Part shown: positions 1 to 9,077 of the stretch, piece by piece
Numbering within the stretch: the first letter of the stretch is position 1
How the letters are laid out: each line of letters starts with the position of its first letter
Origin: Chryseobacterium artocarpi
Lineage (GTDB): Bacteria; Bacteroidota; Bacteroidia; Flavobacteriales; Weeksellaceae
Assembly: GCF_001684975.1 (NCBI RefSeq)
Contig: NZ_MAYH01000051.1
Coordinates: 1 to 64,000 of the forward strand
Direction: 5' to 3'
Length of the DNA: 64,000 nt
The notes under the pieces: generated by a model
What the model was told of the DNA's origin: nothing
The model's database searches: none
The model's input: the letters and a program-made list of their open reading frames with translations, nothing else
Position numbers and translations under genes: made by a program

Positions 1-2604
1 AATCATTGGGAAGAGTTGCTTATACCGGAATCATTGGAGGAGGAAGCAGAATAAGTATGCAGTCTCAGGCAGGGAACCTTATCATCGTAGAGGAAAGAAA
101 TAGTTCCGGATTTACTAAAAACGGGATACAGATTCAATATAGCAACGGATATTTTTTTGATATTGAAACTGTTTTAAGTATTAATTATTATGACACCTAT
201 CCTTATTATGATTTTAATCCCTCTCTTCCAGTGGAACCAATTCTCACAGGTTCTCCATCACCAGAGGGAAGAAATACCAAGGGACTTCCTGTTATGAGTT
301 TTGTCAAAAACATTGAAGATGACAGTTGGACCAAGAATTATACTTATTATGACCTGAAGAGTAGAGTCATTGGAACTCATTCTATTAATCATTTTGGGGG
401 GATATACCCGAACAGAATCTAAACTTGATTTTGCAGGAAATTCTCAAACGGTAGTTACAAAGCATAAAAGGCTGAATACAGATACGGAAAAAGTAACTAT
501 AGAAACCTTTACGTATGATCATCAGAACAGGCTGTTGGTACATAAACACATGGTAGACTCTAATCCAGAAGAAATTCTTAGTCAAAATAAATATAATGAG
601 TTATCTCAACTGGAATCTAAAAAAGTAGGCGGAGTTACTTTAGGCTCTTCTCTGCAGCAGATTGATTATAAATATAATATCAGAGGGTGGATGACGCAGA
701 TCAATGATCCCGCAAACTTAGGCAATGACCTATTTGGGTATAAAATTAATTATAATAAAGTAGAAGGACAGGAGATTCCCAATAATGATTATTTGGATTT
801 AAAAGTAAAGCCTAAATACAACGGGAACATTGCTGAAGTATCCTGGAAAACTCTTACTGAAAATAATGAGCCCCTTAAAACCTATGGGTACGCATATGAC
901 TCGCTCAATAGACTTACTGCCGGATTCTATCAAAAAGCAGGAAATGAGTTCGCTAAAGAGTATTTTGAAAGATTAGAATATGACCTGAATGGAAATATTA
1001 CAAACCTTCAAAGATCAGCAGGAGTATTACCAGGAAGCAATACAGCGCTCGTTATTGATAACCTTAAATATGATTATGTTGGGAACAAATTGATACGTGT
1101 TACTGATCAGCAAATGAATCCATCGGGTTATCCTTACATGGCAAATCCCGGTACCATAGGATATGATAATGATAATGTAGCAGGAAATGGAAACATGATA
1201 AGCCATCCTGATAAAGGGATTTCCTCTATTCAATATAATTATTTAAATTTACCTAAGCAGATTGTTCAGAATGATAAGGTAACAAATTATATCTATAGAG
1301 CAGATGGAGTAAAAGTAAAGAAAGTCTTTGGAGATATTGAAACAGATTATTTAGATGGTTTTCAATACAGATCTACAAAACCTTCGGAAGGAAACTTGCC
1401 AGGAGGAGGAATTATTTCTGAACCAGATACTAATGAAGTTGCTGTAATGAAATTGAGAATTATACCAACTTCCGAAGGGTATTATGATGCGCTTTTAGGA
1501 CAGTATATTTATAATTTTATAGATCATTTAGGAAATGTAAGATTGAGTTATTCAGATACAAATAAAGATGGATCTATTCAGCCTAGGAGATATTTTTGGA
1601 GGGAGTGTGATAAACCGTCTGGACCTTTCAATATCCCTAATTGTATTGATGGATGGAAGCCAGGAGAAATTGTAGAAGTCAATAATTATTATCCTTTTGG
1701 GTTGCTACATAATTATACTGCTACAACTCAGAATGCTTATCAATATAAGTATAATAGCAAGGAACTTCAGGAAACGGGAATGTATGATTATGGAGCGAGG
1801 ATGTATATGCCGGATATTGGGAGGTTTGGAACTATAGACCCCTTAGCTGAAAAATATCCTGATATGTCGCCGTTTACATATGTTGCTAATAATCCGGTAA
1901 AATACACTGACCCGACAGGAATGTGGATTGATATTAAAGACGGTGATAACACTTACAGATATAATAATGGAAAGTATTACACACAAAATGCAGAAACCAA
2001 AAAATGGGACGTAGAAGCAAGTGTGAAAAGTGATAGTTATGCTGGTCAAATTTTGTCTGCATTGACTTCCATTACGGGAGGAGATGAAAATTCATTTGGG
2101 TCTCAATATTTAAATTTATTTGCTAATGATGATATCAATACCACAATAAAAGATAGCAGTTTGAACGGGTCTTATAAAGGACTGAATGGTGCAACTCTTG
2201 ATGGAAGTACTGTATTTACAGCATTTAAACAAGATGTTACATTAGACACAACTTCAGGTAGTAAACAATCACCTTTTCACGTTACGTTGTTCCACGAATT
2301 AGGACATAGTTTTTCAAACCAAGTTTTTGATAATAATATTTTAAGATCTGAATGGACAACTATTCCACAAGAAAGTGGTGATAGAAAAATCCCTAAAAGT
2401 GAAGTTTATTCTTCTACAATTGAAAATGTATTGAGAGCAGAGCAAAACTTACCACTAAGACTAAATTATTCACCAGGTACAACAAATACACAATTAATTC
2501 AAAAGGTTTCAACGGTTCCATTAATTAATAATGTAATTTATAAACTGAATCCTGCTACTCAAAATATATTTAACTCAATTATTCAAAGTAAAAAATCAAA
2601 ATAA
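1..2604 (+). CDS. Rhs/YD-repeat polymorphic toxin, 5'-partial and frameshifted, with metalloprotease-like C-terminal tip
   Basis: The 3' part of a large flavobacterial Rhs protein whose start lies left of the window. Two frames join at a run of six G (396-401): the first frame ends '...SINHFGG' and closes at 422; the second continues 'YTRTESKLDFAGN' to 2604. Five G would keep one frame. After YD-type repeats comes the Rhs-associated core (about 1510-1925; HLGNVRLSYSD, MYDYGARMYMPDIGRFG, NNPVKYTDPTGM). The region after it is the variable toxin tip, with HELGH at 2293-2307 followed by an ENVLRAEQNLPLRLNY stretch that resembles the NleD/M91 effector peptidase pattern (from memory). In such proteins the Rhs part forms a shell that delivers the tip into neighbouring cells. 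The immunity candidate begins 2 bases after the stop. Whether the frameshift is real, phase-variable or a sequencing error cannot be told here. Confidence 0.85.
396..401 (+). other. Six-G homopolymer at the Rhs frame break
   Basis: Upstream coding is in the frame of position 3 and downstream coding in the frame of position 1. The six-G tract lies exactly at the junction, and removing one G restores a continuous Rhs reading. It is compatible with slipped-strand variation, an inactivating mutation or a homopolymer read error. Confidence 0.8.
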
Positions 2605-2606
2605 CT

Positions 2607-3164
2607 ATGAAAAATTTATTAGGATTAATAATGATATTTATTATAACAAGTTGTCAGAGTCAAAGCAATATACTTAAGGATGTTGAGAATTTACAAAAAT
2701 TACATAATGAGCAAAATCAGAATTCTGGTAAAAGCAAAATATACCTAGGTAAGGACTTTAAGCCAATAAAAATAATTTTGAATAATCTAAAATCTGAATT
2801 AGAAAGCGACAATATAATCCTCATATTTTCTTGGGCAAATACAATGCCTATAGCTAATACAAATACATTTTATGCATTAATATATGATGTCGATAAAGGG
2901 AAAAGCTACTATACATATAATAAACGAGAAAATTATAAAAACATTATTGTAGAAAATAAGAGTAATCGATATTTCATAGAGCAAGAATATTTATTGAATG
3001 AATACTTAAAAAATAGCACTCTAAATCACTTGCAAAATTTTGAAAATCAATCAAATTCGGCAGAGGTGGGAACGGATTATTATTTATTTGATACAAAAAA
3101 CAGGCAAGTTTATTGTCTTGAAGATATTGTTTTTGAAGAAGGCAAACCTGCTAGATACGATTAG
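2607..3164 (+). CDS. Putative lipoprotein immunity protein of the first Rhs tip
   Basis: A 185-residue protein starting 2 bases after the Rhs stop. The N-terminus (MKNLLGLIMIFIITSC) is a lipoprotein signal with the lipobox cysteine at residue 16. The rest is Asn/Lys-rich and matches no family I recognise. Position directly behind an Rhs toxin tip is the usual place of the cognate immunity gene. Export to the periplasmic side suggests that the toxin, a predicted zinc peptidase, is neutralised outside the cytoplasm. The role is inferred from context only. The gene is very AT-rich compared with the housekeeping genes in the window, as toxin/immunity cassettes often are. Confidence 0.6.
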   Translation: MKNLLGLIMIFIITSCQSQSNILKDVENLQKLHNEQNQNSGKSKIYLGKDFKPIKIILNNLKSELESDNIILIFSWANTMPIANTNTFYALIYDVDKGKSYYTYNKRENYKNIIVENKSNRYFIEQEYLLNEYLKNSTLNHLQNFENQSNSAEVGTDYYLFDTKNRQVYCLEDIVFEEGKPARYD

Positions 3165-3167
3165 TAA

Positions 3168-3224
3168 CCTTCAGCAAACTATATGAATTATAAGTACAAC
3201 AGGAAGGAGTTGTAAAAGACTGGA
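3168..3224 (+). repeat. Rhs core homology arm preceding the orphan tip, with in-frame stop
   Basis: In the frame of the next gene this reads PSANYMNYKYNRKEL-stop-KTG and then MYDYGARMYMPDLGR. It matches the main Rhs protein at 1735-1800 (NAYQYKYNSKELQETGMYDYGARMYMPDIGR). The stop at 3213-3215 (TAA) stands where the main copy has CAG (Gln). It is the 5' end of a displaced Rhs tip and could serve as a homology arm for tip exchange. Confidence 0.75.
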
Positions 3225-4019
3225 ATGTATGATTATGGAGCAAGGATGTATATGCCTGACCTGGGACGATGGGGTGTTATGGATCCATTGACCGAATTTT
3301 ATAGACGTCATAGTCCATATAATTATGCAGTTAACAATCCTGTAAGATTCATTGACCCTGATGGTATGAAAGTTATAAATGGAGACGAAGCTACAAGAAA
3401 CGCAGCGGAGCAACAAAAAAATACAGCACAAAACAACTTTAATAATGAATATGAAGGTAATAGAAAGATGAAAAAATCTGATTTTATTAATAAATCAGAT
3501 TGGAATAACTACAAAGATTCAAGAAAAGTTTTAGAGAAAGCTGAAAAGAATTTTGCAAAAGCAGATGCTAATTATCAACATACACAACAAAGTATAGATA
3601 ATTTTAAAAACATTGATCCTGAAGGTTTTGCAATAGCGGATAATTTAACTTATAAAAATAAAGCAGATGAAGTAAAAAATTTAGATATAATAGTTACTAC
3701 AGGAAGTGCAAGTGCTTATGGTGGTGGAGTTACCGGAGCAGCAATAGATCCTAACACTGGAGACATTGTCGGGAATCAATCTGTAACAAAATTAAGTATA
3801 AATGTTAGTATAACTTCTAATACTTTGGCTCACGAGTTTGGACATAGCATTACTCTTGCTTCGAATTCTATAACTTATGCCCAAGAAGCAAAGGCTAATC
3901 CAGAGCAAAACTGCCAATTGCCAGTTAATAGGAGTAGTTTTTTATCCAAAGACGCTGTAGATTGGCAGGAACGATATGATAAATTATATAAAACTTATAA
4001 AGAAAACCATAAAAAATGA
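3225..4019 (+). CDS. Orphan Rhs C-terminal tip with second metalloprotease-like toxin domain
   Basis: 264 residues. The first 45 residues are Rhs-associated core (MYDYGARMYMPDLGRWGVMDP, NYAVNNPVRFIDPDGM), parallel to the main Rhs copy, and then a different toxin region follows. A Lys/Asn/Ala-rich middle (about 50-130, probably helical) leads to a C-terminal part with HEFGH at 3831-3845 (residues 203-207), the zinc-binding HExxH signature of metallopeptidases. The ATG at 3225 lies after an in-frame stop, so this is most simply a silent cassette rather than a stand-alone gene, although it could be translated from that ATG. The following gene overlaps by 4 bases (ATGA). It is an orphan tip/immunity module of the kind thought to feed toxin diversification. 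Confidence 0.72.
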   Translation: MYDYGARMYMPDLGRWGVMDPLTEFYRRHSPYNYAVNNPVRFIDPDGMKVINGDEATRNAAEQQKNTAQNNFNNEYEGNRKMKKSDFINKSDWNNYKDSRKVLEKAEKNFAKADANYQHTQQSIDNFKNIDPEGFAIADNLTYKNKADEVKNLDIIVTTGSASAYGGGVTGAAIDPNTGDIVGNQSVTKLSINVSITSNTLAHEFGHSITLASNSITYAQEAKANPEQNCQLPVNRSSFLSKDAVDWQERYDKLYKTYKENHKK

Positions 4020-4642
4020 TTTCGAAAATATATCTTCTTATACTATTGTTTTTCTTAAGCTTTGTGAAAGCTCAAGAAAATATGGATTTATTGTCTATAT
4101 TTAAAATGCAACTGTATTTAGATAAAAATGATGAATTATCTAGTTGCACTAAAAATGATTCACTTTATTTTGTTTTTAAAAAGAATATGATTTTAAAATT
4201 GGATACATTAAAAAAAAGAGGTAATTATGATTTAATAGAATCCGTGTTTGCTCCAAAAATTGAATTTTATGCAATAAACCTTTCATTTAATAAAAACAAG
4301 AATTTGGATGATGTAAAAAAAATGACAAAAAACGAAGCTAACTGTTTAGGCATATTTTCTGGAACATTTGATAAATACATATTAGCAATTGACAATAAAA
4401 CAAGAAGAAGTTATAGAATAGTAGGATTTAATAGTAATGACTTTTTAAGTTTTTTATCTGATTATCTTGAGTATTACAATGAACACAATGATAAAAAATT
4501 AACGAGTAATAGTTTTTTAAAAAATTATTATGTTGAAGGAATTGATTTTAAATGTTTATATAATGGACTTCATTCTGATGAGATTGATAGAAAAAAGTAC
4601 CCCTGCTTACAAAGAGTTAATGACCCTATATTGATTCGCTGA
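4016..4642 (+). CDS. Secreted immunity candidate for the orphan Rhs tip
   Basis: 208 residues with a Sec signal peptide (MISKIYLLILLFFLSFVKAQ). The start codon overlaps the stop of the orphan toxin tip by 4 bases, implying translational coupling. No known family recognised; four cysteines lie in the mature part (C44, C110, C180, C197 by my count). By position it should be the cognate immunity protein of the HEFGH toxin, acting in the periplasm. It does not obviously resemble the first immunity candidate except in being exported. Confidence 0.55.
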   Translation: MISKIYLLILLFFLSFVKAQENMDLLSIFKMQLYLDKNDELSSCTKNDSLYFVFKKNMILKLDTLKKRGNYDLIESVFAPKIEFYAINLSFNKNKNLDDVKKMTKNEANCLGIFSGTFDKYILAIDNKTRRSYRIVGFNSNDFLSFLSDYLEYYNEHNDKKLTSNSFLKNYYVEGIDFKCLYNGLHSDEIDRKKYPCLQRVNDPILIR

Positions 4643-4689
4643 TTTATAATCCTTATTTAAGTAATATAGCCGGCTTTAAACGGAAAAAA

Positions 4690-4798
4690 TAAATATTAGG
4701 TCTTGTACAATATCGATTTATATATCAATTTCTGAAAATTATAGAAGACAATTACTTATAACTATACCGTGAATAATCCTATAATATTTAAAAATTAA
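4690..4798 (+). pseudogene. Degenerate remnant of a third Rhs core
   Basis: Two out-of-frame fragments carry Rhs core signatures. 4731-4751 reads SENYRRQ, and 4757-4795 reads YNYTVNNPIIFKN before a stop. The orphan tip at 3283-3355 reads LTEFYRRHSPYNYAVNNPVRF, so the same segment is present here broken by a frame change between about 4751 and 4757. Upstream (4690-4730) weaker nucleotide similarity to the same core can be followed. No toxin coding remains after it. Confidence 0.55.
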
Positions 4799-4891
4799 GT
4801 AAGAAAATCATATTGGTATCCAAATAAAAAATATCTAATTAGAGTTCTAGTAAATAGCTAAAGGGCACAATTATACTTAAATTTTAAAATA

Positions 4892-5233
4892 ATGGAAAAT
4901 TGGGAAAAATGGGATCTAAAATATTCAATAGCAGAGTTTGTTGTCCCAAGACTTGAGGCGTATAAAAAAGAAGTGGAAAACGACAATATTATGTCTATAC
5001 CATTATGGATAGAAGATCATAATTTGCCATTTATTTTAGATCAAAATAGAGAATATTTGAAAGAAGAAATTAGCTTGATAAATAAAGAATGGGCAAGTAT
5101 ATTACAAAAAATGATAAGCTCGTTTACAACTTTATTAACAGCCAACGATGAAATAAGCTTTGAAGAACTGCAAAAGATACAGAATGAAGGAATGCAGCTA
5201 TTTGCAAAGTATTATTTTAACTTATGGGATTGA
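4892..5233 (+). CDS. Small hypothetical protein, possible orphan immunity gene
   Basis: 113 residues, acidic and mostly helical in appearance, with no signal peptide. It has a central EWASILQKMISSF stretch; a W-x-x-I-L-x-x-M-I-x-x-F pattern of this type occurs in small phage-associated and uncharacterised bacterial proteins (memory, not a database result). It follows the decayed Rhs core by about 90 bases and is the last gene of the toxin locus, so it may be an immunity gene left after its toxin was lost. Unlike the two preceding immunity candidates it is cytoplasmic. A hairpin terminator follows at 5254. Confidence 0.5.
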   Translation: MENWEKWDLKYSIAEFVVPRLEAYKKEVENDNIMSIPLWIEDHNLPFILDQNREYLKEEISLINKEWASILQKMISSFTTLLTANDEISFEELQKIQNEGMQLFAKYYFNLWD

Positions 5234-5253
5234 TTATATCAGTAAATATGCAT

Positions 5254-5283
5254 AAAGGTTGTTTCTTCGGAGGCAACCTTTTA
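5254..5283 (+). terminator. Hairpin terminator with UUCG tetraloop after the Rhs locus
   Basis: The 8-bp arms AAAGGTTG (5254-5261) and CAACCTTT (5274-5281) enclose an inner C(TTCG)G tetraloop at 5265-5270, and the T-rich end follows. Confidence 0.65.
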
Positions 5284-5401
5284 CATATATTCCCGTTTCT
5301 TCGTCAAAGGCGTTTATATATTGAAAACCTCACTTCTAAAATTGTTAAAAACCAAATACTTTACTATATTTATAGAACCAAACCCATCATAAAATCCCTC
5401 T

Positions 5402-6934
5402 ATGAAAAAGTTCCTTTTAGTAATCCTTGGAATTCTTATTATTCTTGTAGCTGTATTGTTGATTAAAACATACACTTATCCTTTTAAGAAAAATACATCA
5501 GGAACAGGTGAAGGATGGAAACCTGTAAAAAATGATTCGGCAGTCTCAAGACTTTCAGGAGGAATAAAGATCCCTACCGTTTCCACGGGAAGCTTAGGAG
5601 AATTCGACTATGCGCCGTTTGATCAATTTAAAGAATATCTTGAAAAAACTTATCCATTAGTGTATCAACATACAGAAAACGTTGAGGTCAATAAATATGG
5701 ATTAGTGTTCAGGCTCAAAGGAAGTAATCCAGCTTTGGAACCAATTTTATTTCTTTCCCATATGGATGTGGTTCCTCCCGGTGATGCTGATATTAAAAAT
5801 AATGATCAAAATGTTTTCCGCCCGGATGATAAACCTTTAGAACCCGTTGCAAAAGTAGCTGAAGATTGGGAATATGCCCCTTTTTCAGGTGCTGTGGCAA
5901 ATGGAAGAATCTACGGAAGAGGAGCGATAGACATGAAAGGAATGCTTTTCTCTCTCATGGAATCCATGAATAACCTGATTAAAAATAAACAAGTTCCACA
6001 ACGTGACATCTATCTTGCCTTTGGATTTGATGAAGAAGTAGGAGGGAAAAATGGCGCTATTCAAATTGCTGATTATTTTAAGAAAAAAGGATTAAGATTC
6101 GATGCCGTATATGACGAAGGCGGATTGATCATGAGAAAAGGAAATGTTGCCGGAGTAGATGCAGATGTTGCTGTGGTAGGTTGTGCAGAAAAAGGTTTCC
6201 TTTCCGCAAAAATAAAAGTAAAAGGACTTGGAGGTCACTCTTCAATGCCACCCATGGAGAGTGCAATCGGGAAAGCAGCTGTGATCATGCAAAGACTGGA
6301 AGATCATCAGATGAAACCGGAGATCACTCCATTAATAAAAGAATTCTTTACAAACATTGGTGGTGCAATGCCATTTACAACAAGATTGGCACTAGCAAAT
6401 CAATGGCTTTTAAAACCTGTGTTGATCTCACAACTGACTAAAAATAATACAACCAATGCATTGGTAAGAACCACTACAGCACTTACCATGATGAAAGGAA
6501 GTGATGGCACAAATGTACTTTCTCCCGAAGTGGAATTTGTAGTCAATTTCAGACTTCTTCCCGGAAATACAGTAAAAGACGTTCGTGATCATATTGCAGA
6601 AGCAACCAAAGGATTTGATGTAGAAGTGGAGGAGATCGATAATACAAGAGAAGCCTCAGCAATATCACCATCCAACACAAAATCTTTTAAGCTGATCGAA
6701 GCTGCTGTCAAAGAGATTCATCCCGGAGCAATTGTCTCTCCATACCTTACGATGGCTGGAACCGATGCCGGAAAATATGAAATTGTAAGTAAAAATGTGT
6801 ATCGTTTTATGCCTATTAAAATTAATAGCGCCGAACAGCAAAGCATACACAGTACCAACGAATATATCAGCATCGAAAACTATCTTAAAATGATTCACTA
6901 TTTTGAGTTTATAATGACAAATTATGATAAATGA
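5402..6934 (+). CDS. M20 family metallopeptidase, PM20D1-like carboxypeptidase
   Basis: 510 residues; the length and order match the PM20D1/CPS1 branch of M20 peptidases (about 500). An N-terminal hydrophobic segment (residues 3-22) anchors or exports the protein. Metal and catalytic motifs are intact: SHMDVVPPGD (His120, Asp122), GRGAIDMKG (Asp177), DEEVGG (Glu211 general base, Glu212 ligand), TDAGKY, and a late histidine in QSIHSTNEY. The dimerisation insert lies between about residues 265 and 390. Likely a di-zinc exo- or amidohydrolase acting on peptides or N-acyl amino acids outside the cytoplasm; the substrate is unknown. It stands alone between the toxin locus and a repeat-bearing spacer. 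Confidence 0.88.
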   Translation: MKKFLLVILGILIILVAVLLIKTYTYPFKKNTSGTGEGWKPVKNDSAVSRLSGGIKIPTVSTGSLGEFDYAPFDQFKEYLEKTYPLVYQHTENVEVNKYGLVFRLKGSNPALEPILFLSHMDVVPPGDADIKNNDQNVFRPDDKPLEPVAKVAEDWEYAPFSGAVANGRIYGRGAIDMKGMLFSLMESMNNLIKNKQVPQRDIYLAFGFDEEVGGKNGAIQIADYFKKKGLRFDAVYDEGGLIMRKGNVAGVDADVAVVGCAEKGFLSAKIKVKGLGGHSSMPPMESAIGKAAVIMQRLEDHQMKPEITPLIKEFFTNIGGAMPFTTRLALANQWLLKPVLISQLTKNNTTNALVRTTTALTMMKGSDGTNVLSPEVEFVVNFRLLPGNTVKDVRDHIAEATKGFDVEVEEIDNTREASAISPSNTKSFKLIEAAVKEIHPGAIVSPYLTMAGTDAGKYEIVSKNVYRFMPIKINSAEQQSIHSTNEYISIENYLKMIHYFEFIMTNYDK

Positions 6935-7256
6935 AAGTAGTTGCGAGGATTGCGTAGAGAGCAGAAACATCAATAGTGAATAGTCAATTCGCTTCGCTCG
7001 TTAATTTTTAAATAAAAATCATTTCATTAATTCTTAGATTATCAATAACATCTTTTGCTGAATGAAATGTCTTTGCGAATAAATATTATATCATTATACA
7101 TGATATAGCGAACGTCAGCGTTTAATTTTAATACGCATTAGGATTCACTTGCAAAGCAAAATTCATTATTGAACTTTTTAATTTTACAAAAAAATAAAAC
7201 ACGTCAAGTTTTGTCGCTTTACGTCAATAGCTTTGTTTCATCAAAATTACAGAGCT
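6935..7256. other. Intergenic spacer with a dispersed repeat
   Basis: No convincing gene. 7053-7125 holds a sequence that recurs at 53719-53796. A GC-richer patch around 6985-7000 (TTCGCTTCGCTCG) is of the type often repeated between genes in this group. The plausible start of the next gene is ATG 7257. Confidence 0.5.
7053..7125 (+). repeat. Dispersed intergenic repeat, copy A
   Basis: The first 39 bases agree at 33 positions with 53719-53757 (shared core CTTTGCGAA then AAATA-TATAT), and both copies end in GCGTTTAA after a less conserved centre. Noncoding in both places. Confidence 0.6.
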
Positions 7257-7952
7257 ATGGAATTGCCATTTTACTTGAACTTTAAAGACTTTGAAGCCCA
7301 TTATTACGATAACCTTGAAAAATGGTTTGAAGAATATCACAATACAGGTGAAGCAGATTATCTGAAAACACTTGCAGGGATGTACAGCCCTTATCTCTAT
7401 TATAATTTTGCAGAAGATAGTTTACAGGCAGATGCTACCATTGAGATTAAAGACTGCTTCTTTCCTTACCATGAAAAGATTGGTATTTCTTTCTGTACAG
7501 GATGTGAAAGCGGGAAATCACCTCAAAAAGGGATGAACCATGTCTTTGAATGGAAAACAATCTCCATGATGGAATACGCTCAACATATTTTGGATAAGAT
7601 CAATCGTTTTTGTTCAAAAAATAAAGATGCACTTAGCGGGAATAAAAATATTCTAGATTATATCAATGATTATGATATTGTGACCTCAAGAGAAGGAGCA
7701 GGATATTGTGTAAGCTATAACAGGCATCAAATGACAATCCCTTTTTTGAAAGCGTATTTACCTTATTACGGGCAAACAGTAAATATGGCATTATACAGAG
7801 ATTTTATTTTTTCCATTGTTCAGATCGCAGAATATATTGATCAGAAATTAAAAACCATTCAGGCATTTGAACATACTATTTATGCACATTCAAGAGCAGA
7901 AGCCAAATTTAAAGTACAGATGAGCCGTCAGTTTCTGACTTTATGCAATTAA
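7257..7952 (+). CDS. Hypothetical protein
   Basis: 231 residues from ATG 7257; an upstream in-frame TTG (7233) would add eight residues, but the MELPFYLNF start looks more natural. No signal peptide or membrane segment. Rich in aromatic residues and His, with a cysteine pair in ISFCTGCESGK (about residues 81-84) and further cysteines towards the end. No family recognised. It stands alone, with a bidirectional hairpin at 8009-8040 separating it from the convergent DUF2490 gene. Probably a conserved lineage protein; no function can be proposed. Confidence 0.7.
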   Translation: MELPFYLNFKDFEAHYYDNLEKWFEEYHNTGEADYLKTLAGMYSPYLYYNFAEDSLQADATIEIKDCFFPYHEKIGISFCTGCESGKSPQKGMNHVFEWKTISMMEYAQHILDKINRFCSKNKDALSGNKNILDYINDYDIVTSREGAGYCVSYNRHQMTIPFLKAYLPYYGQTVNMALYRDFIFSIVQIAEYIDQKLKTIQAFEHTIYAHSRAEAKFKVQMSRQFLTLCN

Positions 7953-8008
7953 ATTTTACACCAACATTCATACTTAATTATATTGCGGAGAATCTTATAT
8001 TTTCCAAC

Positions 8009-8040
8009 AAAAATCCCAGACAGCAATGACTGGGATTTTT
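8009..8040. terminator. Bidirectional terminator
   Basis: 11-bp perfect stem AAAAATCCCAG / CTGGGATTTTT (8009-8019, 8030-8040) between convergent genes, with A/T tracts on both sides. Confidence 0.85.
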
Positions 8041-8052
8041 AATTTTATCTTT

Positions 8053-8880
8053 CTAATCAAGATGATCCTGATCCGTTGCTTCTTTCTTTTTATAAGGAAT
8101 ATTCCAGACCAGATCTGCAGCAAGATAATGAACACCTCCGTGGTGAATACTTTTGCTGCCACTGATCAGATCATTCATATACCCGATGTCTACTGTAAAA
8201 GGTGAATGAGGAATATTAAACATATAATAAGCAGCAAGTCTCAGTTCTCTATATCCAAAAGAATTCCAATGCTCATCGTGCTCATTAAGATGGCTAATGG
8301 AAAATAAAGCCTCAGCACTCAAAGCCAGTTTTTGATTATTTTTTGGAGATAAATTATATGTTAATTGGCTCTTAAGGCGTGTTCTTAATTGGAAATCCTC
8401 TTCAACTTTATGAAAATCGGCATCAAAAAACTTTCTGAATTCCTGACGAACCGTATTCTTTAATTTAAGCTTGTTCCCAAGATCAAAAGTATAGGCATAT
8501 CTTCCGTAAATCCTGAATTCCTGCTCTGTATTTTCTTTGTCGTAGGGTGCTTCATTTTCATACTGAGGCTGTCTTCGGTAGCTGATGGCATAGCTGTATT
8601 GCTGATGAGGTGCAAAAGAATTATAAACTTCATGATTCAGAACAAAAATAGCCTGTTTTGAAAACAAATTGTCATTATCCGGGCTGCTTTTACGGCCAAT
8701 AGCGATATAACTCATCGATTGTTTTTTACCCAAAGAATCCAATTGTTGTTTCACTCCAAATGCCGACCAGAAAGCTGTTTTAGCATCTCCAAGTCCTGGT
8801 GGACTGATCTGTGCCTGTACATTTCCCATACAACCTATTATACCTGATATTAAAAGGATTTTTTTTATACTAAACATCAT
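8053..8880 (-). CDS. DUF2490 outer-membrane beta-barrel protein
   Basis: 275 residues with a signal peptide (MMFSIKKILLISGIIGCMGNVQAQ). The mature part alternates short beta-strand-like segments typical of DUF2490 barrels: an early IGRKSS region, then repeated aromatic strands (YSYAISYRRQPQY, EFRIYGRYAYTF, LRTRLKSQLTYNL, RELRLAAYYMF, FTVDIGYMNDL). Function of the family is unknown; placement in the outer membrane is inferred. A TAnnTTTG element on the minus strand (8972-8979) may be its promoter, about 90 bases upstream. Confidence 0.75.
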   Translation of the reverse strand: MMFSIKKILLISGIIGCMGNVQAQISPPGLGDAKTAFWSAFGVKQQLDSLGKKQSMSYIAIGRKSSPDNDNLFSKQAIFVLNHEVYNSFAPHQQYSYAISYRRQPQYENEAPYDKENTEQEFRIYGRYAYTFDLGNKLKLKNTVRQEFRKFFDADFHKVEEDFQLRTRLKSQLTYNLSPKNNQKLALSAEALFSISHLNEHDEHWNSFGYRELRLAAYYMFNIPHSPFTVDIGYMNDLISGSKSIHHGGVHYLAADLVWNIPYKKKEATDQDHLD

Positions 8881-9077
8881 GAAAACTACTTTACTGTTAA
8901 TGTTAATCTCTGTGAAATCATGAGGTTATGTAAAGATATTAGCGATACACAGAGAATATATTTTGTCAAAACAAATTTATAGAGCTTTATGAACAGATTG
9001 TTTATTCAAAAATCTTAAATACTGTTTAAAAACATGACAAAATTGGGATTTGATTTAGGAAAGATTTAGGAATACAG

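Noticed and set aside
5224..5466. Open frame of 80 codons after the small Rhs-locus gene
   Set aside because: Runs through the terminator hairpin and into the M20 peptidase start; composition does not look coding.
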